Source: an uncultured Bacteroidota bacterium (lineage in GTDB: Bacteria > Bacteroidota > Bacteroidia > Flavobacteriales > Flavobacteriaceae). Taken from it: a DNA stretch of 55,499 bases. The stretch is from NCBI GenBank assembly GCA_903842575.1, contig CAIMMM010000141.1:1-55499 (forward strand). The letters run 5' to 3'. A model generated the notes under the pieces. It saw nothing but the letters and a program-made list of their open reading frames with translations, was not told the origin of the DNA and did not search any database. A program made the translations under genes and the position numbers. Below, piece by piece: positions 20,802 through 29,561 of the stretch (within the stretch, counting starts at the first letter, position 1; each line of letters starts with the position of its first letter).

Positions 20802-21485
20802 ATGTCGGAACATATCTTGTCGTTAAAAAACGTAACTATTTATCAGGAGAATAAAGTTATTTTATCTCAAGTTAATCTTGAAGTTAAGGAAGGCGAATTT
20901 ATTTATATCATAGGAAAGACCGGAACTGGGAAAAGTAGTTTTATGAAAACTTTGTATGGCGATTTACCTTTAACAGAAGGAACTGGTAACATTGTTGGTT
21001 ATAATTTATTGAATTTAAAAGACAAAGACATTCCTTATTTGAGAAGAAAAATAGGTATTGTTTTTCAAGATTTTCAACTTTTACCAGACCGAAGTGTAAA
21101 AGAAAACATGTTGTTTGTTTTAAAGGCAACGGGTTGGACAGATGCAAAAGTAATACAAGAAAAAATTGATGATGTTTTAGACAAAGTGGGCATGAAAGAT
21201 TTGGCCAACAAAATGCCACATCAACTATCCGGTGGAGAACAACAACGTGTAGCCATTGCTAGAGCTTTACTTAACGATCCGGAGTTAATATTAGCCGATG
21301 AACCAACAGGAAACCTTGATCCACAAACAAGTGTGGAAGTTTTGAGTGTTTTGAAAAAAATAAATGATAACGGAAAGACCGTAATCATGGCAACACATGA
21401 TTATGCATTGTTGATGAAATTCCCATCCAAAACCTTAAAATGCGAAGACAATACTATTTTTGAAGTAGTACAAAGAACGGTTTAG
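20802..21485 (+). CDS. ftsE: Cell-division ABC ATPase FtsE
   Basis: ATP-binding partner of FtsX; the complex controls peptidoglycan hydrolases at the septum. 227 residues. Walker A GKTGTGKS is at 38-45, the Q-loop is FQDFQLLPD, the signature is LSGGEQQR, and Walker B is [13 protein letters not shown], followed by the switch His in ATHDY. The [18 protein letters not shown] region is characteristic of FtsE rather than LolD. No ftsX lies next to it: the following gene is convergent and overlaps the stop codon by four bases. LolD-like ATPases are the main alternative. Confidence 0.88.
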   Translation: MSEHILSLKNVTIYQENKVILSQVNLEVKEGEFIYIIGKTGTGKSSFMKTLYGDLPLTEGTGNIVGYNLLNLKDKDIPYLRRKIGIVFQDFQLLPDRSVKENMLFVLKATGWTDAKVIQEKIDDVLDKVGMKDLANKMPHQLSGGEQQRVAIARALLNDPELILADEPTGNLDPQTSVEVLSVLKKINDNGKTVIMATHDYALLMKFPSKTLKCEDNTIFEVVQRTV

Positions 21486-22726
21486 TTTTTTAGTTTTAAA
21501 CGGGGATTTTCGCTCAGGAATTTTGCTAAAAGTAGCAGCACGAAAGGGAAGGTAATTACGTGAAATCGGTCGCCCTGACCACATGATATTCCGGATAAAA
21601 GAATCGTATACAGTATAAAAAAACTGACAAAACTATACAGTTTTTCTTTTCTATAACTTTTGAAAAAATAGAACACCGCAAAGCAAAAACCCAACGTGGT
21701 AAAAATCCAATTCTGCCATTTTGAAATAGCAAAAAGAAGCGGTTTACAAAACTGAGACTCGCTACGGTTTTTTACATTTTTACAATCATCAATACAAACA
21801 TTTCCCGAAGTAGCATTATCCACAACATCCGAAATAAAAGCTTTGAGTAAATTTAAAGTATTGTGTTGCAATTGCTGTTTTAAATCTTCGTTGGCGATTT
21901 TTCTCTGCTCCGAACATTCATTGCTATAAATGTATTCCCCGCGCGGATTATCCAATTGAGAATATTTTTTTCCTTCCTTAAAACACATCGCTTTGCTGCC
22001 GATATAATCATAATAAGTCACCGAATCGATATAGCTTAATGTGAAGTTCCCAAATTGATATTTCAAACCAGCACATTGCACAAAAACCAAAAACAAACTT
22101 CCATAAATAAACCATGAAAATTTATGCTTGTAGTTTTTGATAAGTTCTTTGATGAAATAAAGCACGAAAACTATCGCCAAAAACTTAGAGCCTGGTCGTA
22201 TCAGCATGCTCAAAATGAAAATACTCAAGGAAAGGGAAAGTTGCCAAAATAATTTTTCTTTATAATATTTTGCCAAAAAATAAAATGCGGAAAGCATGAA
22301 AAGCAGGTATATAGTTTCACTCAATAAGTGAAAAACAAAAGCCATATTTCCAATAAAAAAAATGGGAAGAACAGTAAATCCGAATGCAAATTTTGGTTTG
22401 CTAAATTCTTTTAGAATTTCAAATAAAACCAAGAAAGAAGCAAGCCAGCAAATCAGATTTACATAAAAACTATAGATATAAATAAAAGAATCGGAGCTTC
22501 CAAAAAGATAGGGAAATCCATTGATGACTGCCATTAAAATGGGACGATAATTGTGGCCTCTGTAATAAATATATAAATTTTTTGCAGACGAAAGATAACC
22601 TGTTGAATCAGGATAAATGATGCCTTGACTACTCATTTGAACACAGAAATCGAAAAGAGCAATAGCAACTAAGCCAATGATAATCAGCAGAAAATGAAAC
22701 TTATATTGAATTAGAAATTGTTTCAC
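21482..22726 (-). CDS. Multi-membrane protein, possible GT-C glycosyltransferase (paralog 1)
   Basis: 414 residues with about ten hydrophobic segments. After the first helix comes a loop with an acidic residue, YPDSTGYLSSAKNLY, then RPILMAVINGFPYLFG. This resembles the first periplasmic loop of GT-C enzymes, which use lipid-phosphate-linked sugars. A later loop has SYIDSVTYYDYIGSKAMCF, EQRKIANEDLKQQ and a Cys pair (CIDDCKN). The C-terminal part has SGISCGQGDRFH. All these elements recur in the gene upstream, so the two are tandem duplicates. The start is GTG at 22726, sharing its G with the upstream stop TAG. Catalytic function is inferred, not shown. Confidence 0.65.
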   Translation of the reverse strand: MKQFLIQYKFHFLLIIIGLVAIALFDFCVQMSSQGIIYPDSTGYLSSAKNLYIYYRGHNYRPILMAVINGFPYLFGSSDSFIYIYSFYVNLICWLASFLVLFEILKEFSKPKFAFGFTVLPIFFIGNMAFVFHLLSETIYLLFMLSAFYFLAKYYKEKLFWQLSLSLSIFILSMLIRPGSKFLAIVFVLYFIKELIKNYKHKFSWFIYGSLFLVFVQCAGLKYQFGNFTLSYIDSVTYYDYIGSKAMCFKEGKKYSQLDNPRGEYIYSNECSEQRKIANEDLKQQLQHNTLNLLKAFISDVVDNATSGNVCIDDCKNVKNRSESQFCKPLLFAISKWQNWIFTTLGFCFAVFYFFKSYRKEKLYSFVSFFILYTILLSGISCGQGDRFHVITFPFVLLLLAKFLSENPRLKLKN

Positions 22727-23988
22727 TATCTTTTAAAAATCGTTGTATTGTTGAATGATGATCTTAAAACATACGTTGCCAAAAGCATAATAACTAAAGG
22801 ATAAAAAACAATATGAAATCGGTCGCATTGAAAACAAGAAATGGCAGATATAAAAAATATGTACAAAATGATTACTGAAATCATTCTATTGAATACTGTT
22901 TGGTTTTTTCGGTTAATGGTTAAAGAATAAAGCGATAATAAAACACCAACAATAGTTAGTACTATATTCTGAATTTTAGAGATGGCTTTAAACAAAAATT
23001 GAAAGGCATCAAAATAAAAAGTTCCCGCCTCATTTTTGCATTCACTGACAATAAAACTCCCTTTAGATGAATTGGAATACATACAAAAGAGATATGCTTT
23101 TAGCAGATTAAATGTATTATCTTTTATCTGTGCTTTCATATCGTCATTGGCTATTTTCCGTTGTTCATGACTACTAAATTTACTAAAATACAAAGCCCTT
23201 TCGTTTTTTCCCGGCAGATATTCTATACCTTTCCTAAAACAATCCGCTTTTGCACCTAAATAATTATAATACGTAATGGAATCAATGTAGCTAATTGTAT
23301 AATCACCATATTGCTGCTTCAAAGAATACATTTGAAAAAAAATCATAGATAAACCAACCAAAATTAAGCCTGAAAATTTATTCCATAAAACACTTTTTAG
23401 CTTACTAAAAAAGAATAATGCATATATCAAAACCAACCCTATTGACATTGGTTTTATTAGAATTGCAAACACTAATAAAGCAATTCCTAAAGTAATAAAA
23501 TTGGGGTTATTTGTTTTAAAATACTTATTTGCAAAAAATACACTAAGCACAAGTATAAAGATAAATATGGACTCGGATAAAAAGTTAAATACTATGGCTA
23601 AATTTCCAATACAAAAGAGAAAAAACAATGAACTTAAAAAAGCAATCTGTCTATTTAATTGGTCAGCAATAATTTTAAAAATCAGTAAAACTGTAGAAAA
23701 CCAGCAGCAATAATTAACAAAAATCCCCCAATTGACAACAACCGGAGAGGGAAAACCAAAGAGGAATGGAAAACCATCAATTAGCGCAATAAGTATAGGT
23801 CTATCATCACTTGCCAGACCCTGAAAATATATTTTTTTTGCCGCCAATAAATAAGTGGTGTCATCCCCCACAGGAGAAAGGTGAACCTTCAATTGAATAA
23901 CATCTAAAAAAAAGAATGTCCCTATTATTGCAATAAAAAATAATAAATATTCATATTTAGGTTTTGAAATCATATTTTTGTTTTTCAT
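22726..23988 (-). CDS. Multi-membrane protein, possible GT-C glycosyltransferase (paralog 2)
   Basis: 420 residues, about ten hydrophobic segments, co-linear with the downstream paralog. Shared blocks are a DDTTYLLAAKKIYF loop after helix 1, RPILIALIDGFPFLFG, SYIDSITYYNYLGAKADCF, EQRKIANDDMKAQ, ECKN and SAISCFQCDRFH near the C-terminus. The acidic pair after helix 1 (Asp-Asp) is as expected for a GT-C metal or acceptor site; the paralog has only one Asp here. A minus-strand TATATTTG box lies about ten bases before the ATG. It is placed among glycosyltransferases and probably acts on a surface glycan or on glycoproteins. Confidence 0.65.
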   Translation of the reverse strand: MKNKNMISKPKYEYLLFFIAIIGTFFFLDVIQLKVHLSPVGDDTTYLLAAKKIYFQGLASDDRPILIALIDGFPFLFGFPSPVVVNWGIFVNYCCWFSTVLLIFKIIADQLNRQIAFLSSLFFLFCIGNLAIVFNFLSESIFIFILVLSVFFANKYFKTNNPNFITLGIALLVFAILIKPMSIGLVLIYALFFFSKLKSVLWNKFSGLILVGLSMIFFQMYSLKQQYGDYTISYIDSITYYNYLGAKADCFRKGIEYLPGKNERALYFSKFSSHEQRKIANDDMKAQIKDNTFNLLKAYLFCMYSNSSKGSFIVSECKNEAGTFYFDAFQFLFKAISKIQNIVLTIVGVLLSLYSLTINRKNQTVFNRMISVIILYIFFISAISCFQCDRFHIVFYPLVIMLLATYVLRSSFNNTTIFKR

Positions 23989-24021
23989 TTATACAAATAT
24001 ATCATAATACCTTAATAATTA

Positions 24022-24735
24022 ATGAACAAATTATCCATCATCATTCCCGTTTTCAATGAAGGCAACACCGTTCATTTAATTTTAGACAAAATAAAAAACG
24101 TTACACTTCCTCAAAATATCCAAAAGGAAATCATTATTGTCAATGATTGTTCAACGGACAATACGTGCGAGGCTATAAAAAATTACATTTCCCAAAATCC
24201 CGAGTTAGGAATTATCTTTTTTGAACACACTATTAACAAAGGAAAAGGTGCTGCCTTACACACTGGAATTTCAAAAGCAACAGGTGATTATACCATTATT
24301 CAAGATGCTGATCTAGAGTACGATCCTGCTGAATATAAATTTTTATTACAACCTGTCTTAGATGGTTTTGCCGATGTGGTTTATGGTACCCGATTTATGG
24401 GTGGCAATGCGCATCGTGTTTTGTTTTTTTGGCACACTATCGGAAATCGATTTCTAACTTTCCTATCTAATATGTTCAGTAATCTGAATCTTACCGATAT
24501 GGAAACTTGCTATAAATTATTCAATACCCAAATGTTGCAATCACTTACTTTGAAAGAAAAGCGTTTTGGATTTGAGCCAGAAGTAACCGCGAAAATTTCA
24601 AGAATCACAAAAGTCAGAATCTATGAAGTGGGGATTTCCTATTATGGAAGAACCTATGAAGAAGGTAAAAAAATCAATTGGAAAGACGGTTTTCACGCCA
24701 TTTACTGTGTAATTCGCTATGGGATTTTAAAATAA
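24022..24735 (+). CDS. GT2 glycosyltransferase, dolichol-phosphate-mannose-synthase-like
   Basis: 237 residues of the GT-A fold. The N-terminal LSIIIPVFNEGNTV opens the domain, the nucleotide site is NDCSTDNT at 41-48, NKGKGAAL follows, and the metal-binding DxD is Asp95-x-Asp97 in IQDADLEYDP. There are no C-terminal membrane helices, so it is like the soluble DPM1/polyprenyl-phosphate sugar transferases. That would fit supply of a lipid-linked sugar donor to the two GT-C-like proteins encoded divergently just upstream (33-base gap). The sugar is unknown. The stop overlaps the convergent gene by nine bases. Confidence 0.85.
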   Translation: MNKLSIIIPVFNEGNTVHLILDKIKNVTLPQNIQKEIIIVNDCSTDNTCEAIKNYISQNPELGIIFFEHTINKGKGAALHTGISKATGDYTIIQDADLEYDPAEYKFLLQPVLDGFADVVYGTRFMGGNAHRVLFFWHTIGNRFLTFLSNMFSNLNLTDMETCYKLFNTQMLQSLTLKEKRFGFEPEVTAKISRITKVRIYEVGISYYGRTYEEGKKINWKDGFHAIYCVIRYGILK

Positions 24736-25836
24736 TTCCAAAATTATTTTAGCGTTTTTAGTATCATCCAAAACGTTCAAAAGCACTTCTTCCCTATTTT
24801 CAGCATCTAAAAAAGGTTTGTTTTTTAGCTCTTCAATTTTTGAAATAAATTCCTCTTTTGAAGTTGCAATTTCACAAAGTTGAAGAATTCTTTCGTCATC
24901 AATCATATTGTAATTTATCAAACAAAATCGACTTTTAAACAAGGAATTAATTACCTTTAATTTCGTTCCCGATTGTTGAAAAGACAACATTACATTGATG
25001 TGTGCTTTTGCTAGTAATGTATCTAAATGCGTATCGTTTTCAATACATATAAATTCAATATTTGGGAAACTCTTTATCTGATTTTCAACCCACTCTTTTC
25101 CATTGGAGGAAGCAACAATCAATTTATATTCTGGAATTTCTTTAAAAACATCCATTAAAAATTGTGCTGCTTTTTTATTGTCTGGCAACCGTAAATCACC
25201 ATGATAAAAAGCATAATTCCCAAAACCTGACAGCGTTGTCACTTTATAATTTCCATGAAAAACAGGAACATAGGTAACTTTATTAGTGAATGTTTTTACT
25301 GTATTATATTCAAAATGAGAAAGGGCAAAAACATGATCAAATTGGTTGAGTATCTTTTGATATGTATTATACTTTTTGGATTCAAAATAATACATGAATT
25401 TCTTAAACCAATTACTTTCACTAGAACTCATTCCTTCGTAAAAATTGGATTCCAAATTGTGCAAACGTAAATATTTTTTATTTTGAAGCACTACTTTCTG
25501 CATTAACATGGTGGTTTGTAATCCCTCAAAAAATACGGGTGCATTAATTTTCTCAATATTCTTTACTAAATCCTCGTGAAATCTTGATTTAATACCAAAA
25601 GGAATAACAGATAAAAAAAAGAAAAGGTTTCTATTTTTTTTATACAAATACACGGTTTGGGTTATGGCTTTTAATGCATCCGAAACCTGATTTCTATGCT
25701 CATAAAAGCAATGCAAATAAATGGTATAACCTAAGTCATGAAAGGTTTTTATTTTATAAAAAACATCAATCACACCTCCATAATCTGGAGGAAATGGATT
25801 GTCAAAACTGATGATGTGAATAGATTTATTTTGCAT
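24727..25836 (-). CDS. GT-B glycosyltransferase
   Basis: 369 residues. The N-terminal half begins IHIISFDNPFPPDYGGVIDVFYKI, with the glycine-rich loop typical of GT4-like Rossmann domains that face the acceptor. The C-terminal half has YKLIVASSNGKEW, then FICIEND and an INVMLSFQQSGTKLKVINSLF region where GT4 enzymes carry the donor-binding E-x7-E; here the second part reads GTKLKV rather than EGFG, so it is a divergent member. It is predicted to add one sugar to the surface glycan. A minus-strand -7 box TATTTTTG lies at 25846-25853, ten bases before the ATG. Confidence 0.75.
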   Translation of the reverse strand: MQNKSIHIISFDNPFPPDYGGVIDVFYKIKTFHDLGYTIYLHCFYEHRNQVSDALKAITQTVYLYKKNRNLFFFLSVIPFGIKSRFHEDLVKNIEKINAPVFFEGLQTTMLMQKVVLQNKKYLRLHNLESNFYEGMSSSESNWFKKFMYYFESKKYNTYQKILNQFDHVFALSHFEYNTVKTFTNKVTYVPVFHGNYKVTTLSGFGNYAFYHGDLRLPDNKKAAQFLMDVFKEIPEYKLIVASSNGKEWVENQIKSFPNIEFICIENDTHLDTLLAKAHINVMLSFQQSGTKLKVINSLFKSRFCLINYNMIDDERILQLCEIATSKEEFISKIEELKNKPFLDAENREEVLLNVLDDTKNAKIILELF

Positions 25837-25845
25837 ATGATGCTA

Positions 25846-25894
25846 CAAAAATAACATTTTCAAAAGAAGTAAATGAGACTTTTAAGTATATTTG
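25846..25894. promoter_or_regulatory. Divergent pair of -7 boxes
   Basis: TATTTTTG on the minus strand (25846-25853) and TATATTTG on the plus strand (25887-25894) are both exact TAnnTTTG matches. They serve the two divergent glycosyltransferase genes in a 74-base gap. Neither has a TTG at the correct distance. Confidence 0.45.
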
Positions 25895-25910
25895 AATTCA
25901 AATCTGAAAT

Positions 25911-26849
25911 ATGCCGTTTTTCTCCATAATAATTCCATTATACAACAAAGAAAAATTTGTTGAAAATGCTGTAAATAGTATTTTGCAACAGACCATTTCC
26001 GATTTTGAAATTATCATCGTTGAAGATTGTTCCACCGATAAAAGTTTGGAAGTGGTTTCCAAAATACAATCAGATAAAATAAAAATTCTTCATCACGAAA
26101 GAAATAAAGGGCTTTCAGCTTCCAGAAATACTGGAATAAAAAATTCAAAGGCAAATTACATCACTTTTTTGGATGCAGATGATGTATGGAAACCTAACTA
26201 TTTAGAGAAAATAAAGACGTTAATTCATCAATTTCCTGAAGCAAAATTATATGCTACCAATTATGAAGAATTATATCCAAACAACCTGATTTTATTACCA
26301 AAAAATAATAGCAGCCACTTTGAAAGCGACTCACTTATTTCGGATTTTTTTCAAACAAGTTTAGCGCAACCTTTGTATTGTTCCTGTAGTTTATGTGTGG
26401 AAAAATTAGTGTTTGAAAAAGTAGGTTTGTATGATGAAAAAATTAGTTTTGGTGAAGATATTGATTTTAATATTCGGGCAAATAGCAGTTATCCATTAGC
26501 GTATTCTAAAGACGCTTTGGTAACGTATACGATGTTTTCCGAAAATCAAATTACCAATACGAGTTTGAAAAATAAAGCCATCCCCAATTTCAAAGCTTAT
26601 GAAAATAGGGAAAATGAAAATTCGAGTTTAAAAAAATATATAGATTTTAACCGATATGTTTTTGCTAGGCAGTATAAAATGGAAAATGATGATTGGAATT
26701 TTTTAAAAATGAAGAGGGAAATAAATGTCGGAAATTTAAATTTTAAACAACGATTCCTCTTGAATGCTCCCCTTATTTTATTGCAGGCAACTAAGAAAAT
26801 AAAACATTATTTTATCAAGAAAGGCATTCGAATTGCTACATTTGATTAG
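25911..26849 (+). CDS. GT2 family glycosyltransferase
   Basis: 312 residues. GT-A fold start FSIIIPLYNKEKFVENAV, then VEDCSTDKS at 37-45, NKGLSASRNTGI, and the metal-binding DADD at 88-91 (FLDADDVWKP). A later GEDIDFNIRA fits the ED motif that precedes the catalytic base in GT2 enzymes. The C-terminal third is basic and helical (LLQATKKIKHYFIKKGIRI) and may touch the membrane. Typical of O-antigen or exopolysaccharide sugar transferases. The last 14 bases overlap the convergent cupin gene. Confidence 0.87.
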   Translation: MPFFSIIIPLYNKEKFVENAVNSILQQTISDFEIIIVEDCSTDKSLEVVSKIQSDKIKILHHERNKGLSASRNTGIKNSKANYITFLDADDVWKPNYLEKIKTLIHQFPEAKLYATNYEELYPNNLILLPKNNSSHFESDSLISDFFQTSLAQPLYCSCSLCVEKLVFEKVGLYDEKISFGEDIDFNIRANSSYPLAYSKDALVTYTMFSENQITNTSLKNKAIPNFKAYENRENENSSLKKYIDFNRYVFARQYKMENDDWNFLKMKREINVGNLNFKQRFLLNAPLILLQATKKIKHYFIKKGIRIATFD

Positions 26850-27240
26850 CCTCCACATAAGAAATAAACGCATCATAGTCCCGAATATAATCTTCTTCAA
26901 AAAATTCTCCCGAAGAAATTACCAAACAAACAGAACCTGATGAAAAATTTTCCAATTCACGCCAAATATTGGTCTTAATTAACAACCCTTTATCTGGTTT
27001 GTTTAAAGTAACCGTTTGTTTATTTTTACCATCATTCAAAACAACATCAAAACTTCCCGAAAGCGGAATAAGCAACTCTAATTGGTCTTTATGTGCGTGA
27101 CCCCCTCGTCTTGCATTGCTTGGAACATCAAATAAATAGTAAACTCTTTTCATTTCAAAAGGCACTACATTATTTTCAATCACTGCGATATTCCCTCTAA
27201 TGTCATTAACTTTTGGTATGTGTATAATCTCTACGTTCAT
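26836..27240 (-). CDS. FdtA/QdtA-like sugar 3,4-ketoisomerase cupin
   Basis: 134 residues, single cupin. The motif RRGGHAHKDQ places His48 and His50 where the catalytic histidines of FdtA/QdtA (dTDP-4-keto-6-deoxyglucose 3,4-ketoisomerases) lie, and Tyr35 in RVYYLFDVP fits the conserved tyrosine. The N-terminal IPKVNDIRGNIAVIE and the NIWRELENFSSGSVCLV segment are also family features. No dTDP-sugar genes (rmlA, rmlB, an FdtB-type aminotransferase or FdtC) lie in the window, so the substrate must come from elsewhere or differ. It follows the GT-B gene at 27245 by four bases and is probably in one operon with it. Confidence 0.82.
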   Translation of the reverse strand: MNVEIIHIPKVNDIRGNIAVIENNVVPFEMKRVYYLFDVPSNARRGGHAHKDQLELLIPLSGSFDVVLNDGKNKQTVTLNKPDKGLLIKTNIWRELENFSSGSVCLVISSGEFFEEDYIRDYDAFISYVEANQM

Positions 27241-27244
27241 GGTG

Positions 27245-28348
27245 CTAACTTACATTAATTTTTAGTAATTCAATCCATTGTTTTCCAATTATTTCAATAT
27301 CAAATTGGGTAACACTTGATTTCGCATTTTGCTTGCAATGCTGATACAATTTTTCGTCTTCAACCAAACTATTCATAGCTTCCGTGAGCATATCAATATT
27401 TTGATTTTCTACTAAAATACCATTGTGTTTGTCGATAATAATTTCTTTCGGACCACTAAAACAATCAAAAGAAATCACAGGAGTTTCAGCAGCTAACGAT
27501 TCTAAAATCACATTGGGAAAACCTTCGTTTTTACTGGATAAAACGGTAAATAAGGCTTCCTTATAATAAGGAAAGGGATTTTCAACAGCGCCTTTGAAAA
27601 TAACAGAATCACTTATGCCAAGTTCCTTCGCAAGTTCATTGTACTTGATTAGGTTTTTCCCTTCACCAAGAAGTAGCAACTTTATGTTTTTATTGGGCAA
27701 ACCCGATTTGGAATAGGCCAAAATGAGTTTATCAAACTGCTTAACCTCATCATTCATTCTTCCCACTGCCAAAATAAAATTAGTCTTGTAAATAGTATAT
27801 TTATTTTTCAAAGTAGCAATAGTGGCTAAATCAATAGGATTGTATAAATGACTTACATTGTTCCCTAATTTTTTATGTGAAATCAGATTTTGTATGGCTT
27901 TAGAAACAGCCACAATTTTTCTATTTTTATAAATCAAATTCGCTAAAAATGAAGGTTTTGGAAAATAAAACTCTAAAATACCACTATGCACTGTGTAAAA
28001 AGTATTTTTTGGATATACATATTTGGAAAGTAAAAACTCTAGTCCAAAATTGGTCCGCATTCTAAAATCGATTACGGCATCAAAATTATTTTCTTTGATG
28101 AAAGTTTTCAATTCAAAAAACCTACTGACTTTTCTTTTAATAAAATTGGATTCGGGATGAATGATGCCCAAATTTAGTAAAGAACCCGAATAATCATAGG
28201 AAATCCAATCCACAAAAATACAATTATGAACTTCAAAACCTTCTTTTTTGAAATAAATGGATAGCAAAGCATGCACTTTTTCAGCGCCGCCACCAGCTAA
28301 ACAGTCACCTATTAAAGCTATTTTATATTTTGGATACTGATTTATCAT
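27245..28348 (-). CDS. GT4-type glycosyltransferase
   Basis: 367 residues from the chosen start. The N-terminal domain begins KIALIGDCLAGGGAEKVHALLS, the glycine-rich acceptor loop of GT4 enzymes. The C-terminal domain has ILAVGRMNDEVKQFDKLI and SKNEGFPNVILESLAAETPVISF, the E-x7-E donor site. The frame continues upstream to an ATG at 28531, but that would overlap the divergent gene at 28422 and adds an atypical 61-residue stretch. The ATG at 28348 gives the standard start, and a -7 box TATATTTG on the minus strand (28407-28414) lies between the two. Sugar and linkage unknown. Confidence 0.9.
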   Translation of the reverse strand: MINQYPKYKIALIGDCLAGGGAEKVHALLSIYFKKEGFEVHNCIFVDWISYDYSGSLLNLGIIHPESNFIKRKVSRFFELKTFIKENNFDAVIDFRMRTNFGLEFLLSKYVYPKNTFYTVHSGILEFYFPKPSFLANLIYKNRKIVAVSKAIQNLISHKKLGNNVSHLYNPIDLATIATLKNKYTIYKTNFILAVGRMNDEVKQFDKLILAYSKSGLPNKNIKLLLLGEGKNLIKYNELAKELGISDSVIFKGAVENPFPYYKEALFTVLSSKNEGFPNVILESLAAETPVISFDCFSGPKEIIIDKHNGILVENQNIDMLTEAMNSLVEDEKLYQHCKQNAKSSVTQFDIEIIGKQWIELLKINVS

Positions 28349-28406
28349 TATCGATTTGATATTTTCGTGACAATACCCGTTAATTTTTTTATTTTTACCA
28401 TCGTTA

Positions 28407-28414
28407 CAAATATA
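28407..28414 (-). promoter_or_regulatory. -7 box of the GT4-cupin operon
   Basis: TATATTTG on the minus strand, 58 bases before the ATG at 28348 and only 7 bases before the divergent ATG at 28422. The -33 region would lie inside the divergent coding region; no TTG is seen there. Confidence 0.4.
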
Positions 28415-28421
28415 AACATTC

Positions 28422-29561
28422 ATGCGGATTTTACTCCTTGGCGAATACAGTCGTTTACACAATTCTTTAAAAGAAGGATTAATCGAGCTTGGACATGAAG
28501 TAATTCTTGTGAGCAGTGGCGATGGTTTCAAGAAATATCCCGCTGATTATTCCATTGAACCCAAATGGTGTAACACCCAATTAGGGAATATTCCGCGACA
28601 AATTATCCACAAACTATTCCATTTTGATATTGCCAAAATTGAAAATGCGATTCGCTTTTATTTTTTATTACCCCAATTAAAAGGATTTGATATTGTGCAA
28701 TTGATTAATGAAAGTCCCATTCAAACCATAAAAAAATTCGAACTTTCCTTTTTAAAAAAAATAGTAAAAAACAATGGAAAACTATTCGTTTTATCTACCG
28801 GAGTTGATTATTTGAATGTGAAATACATTATGGAAAATAAAATGGAAAAATCCATTTTACAACCTTATTTTGAAAACCCTTCTTTGAAAAGAGAGTACAA
28901 CTATGTTTTAGAATACACGACCGAAAAACATAAAAAAATTCATGATTTTGTCTATCAAAAATGTGTTGGAATCATTGCTACTGATATTGATTATCTCCTA
29001 CCATTAGAAGGAAATCCAAAATTTTTAGGATTAATACCCAATCCCATAAATTATAAAAAACTTGTTTTTGAAGAACTTAAAATTGAAGATAAAATCGTTG
29101 TTTTTTTAGGAATCAATCAATGGAGTTATCAGCAAAAAGGAATTGCATATTTTGAAAAAGCATTGGTTGTTATCCAGGAAAAGTATAAAGATAAAGTGGC
29201 CGTTATAATCGCAGAAAACCTTCCCTATGCCGATTATATCAACCGCTACAATAAAGCGCATATCTTATTAGACCAATTGTATGGTTATGATCAAGGATAC
29301 AATGCTTTGGAAGCCATGGCAAAAGGAAAAGCAGTTTTTACCAATGCCGATGAACTCTTTGAAAAACAGTATCATTTATCCGAAAAAGTAGCTGTTAATG
29401 CAGAACCGGATGTAGATTATTTAGTTCGGGAATTATCTTTTTTAATTGAAAATCCCAATGAAATTGTTGCCATAGGAAAACGCGCCAGAGCCTTTATTGA
29501 GAAAGAACATGATTATATGAAAATTGCCGGGAAGTATTTGGAAATATGGGAAGCTAATTAA
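28422..29561 (+). CDS. GT-B glycosyltransferase
   Basis: 379 residues. The N-terminus MRILLLGEYSRLHNSLKEGLIELGHEV is a Rossmann fold with the acceptor loop of GT4-like enzymes. The C-terminal domain has IVVFLGINQW, then a DQLYGYDQGYNALEAMAKGKAVFTN block equivalent to the donor-binding site (the second Glu of E-x7-E is in ALEAMA). It is divergent from the GT4 gene with 73 bases between the ATGs and convergent with the flippase (eight-base overlap). Predicted to act in the cytoplasm on the lipid-linked glycan. Sugar unknown. Confidence 0.83.
   Translation: MRILLLGEYSRLHNSLKEGLIELGHEVILVSSGDGFKKYPADYSIEPKWCNTQLGNIPRQIIHKLFHFDIAKIENAIRFYFLLPQLKGFDIVQLINESPIQTIKKFELSFLKKIVKNNGKLFVLSTGVDYLNVKYIMENKMEKSILQPYFENPSLKREYNYVLEYTTEKHKKIHDFVYQKCVGIIATDIDYLLPLEGNPKFLGLIPNPINYKKLVFEELKIEDKIVVFLGINQWSYQQKGIAYFEKALVVIQEKYKDKVAVIIAENLPYADYINRYNKAHILLDQLYGYDQGYNALEAMAKGKAVFTNADELFEKQYHLSEKVAVNAEPDVDYLVRELSFLIENPNEIVAIGKRARAFIEKEHDYMKIAGKYLEIWEAN

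Noticed and set aside
28349..28531. N-terminal extension of the GT4 gene to ATG 28531
   Set aside because: It would overlap the divergent gene at 28422 and contain the -7 box. The residues do not resemble a glycosyltransferase start.
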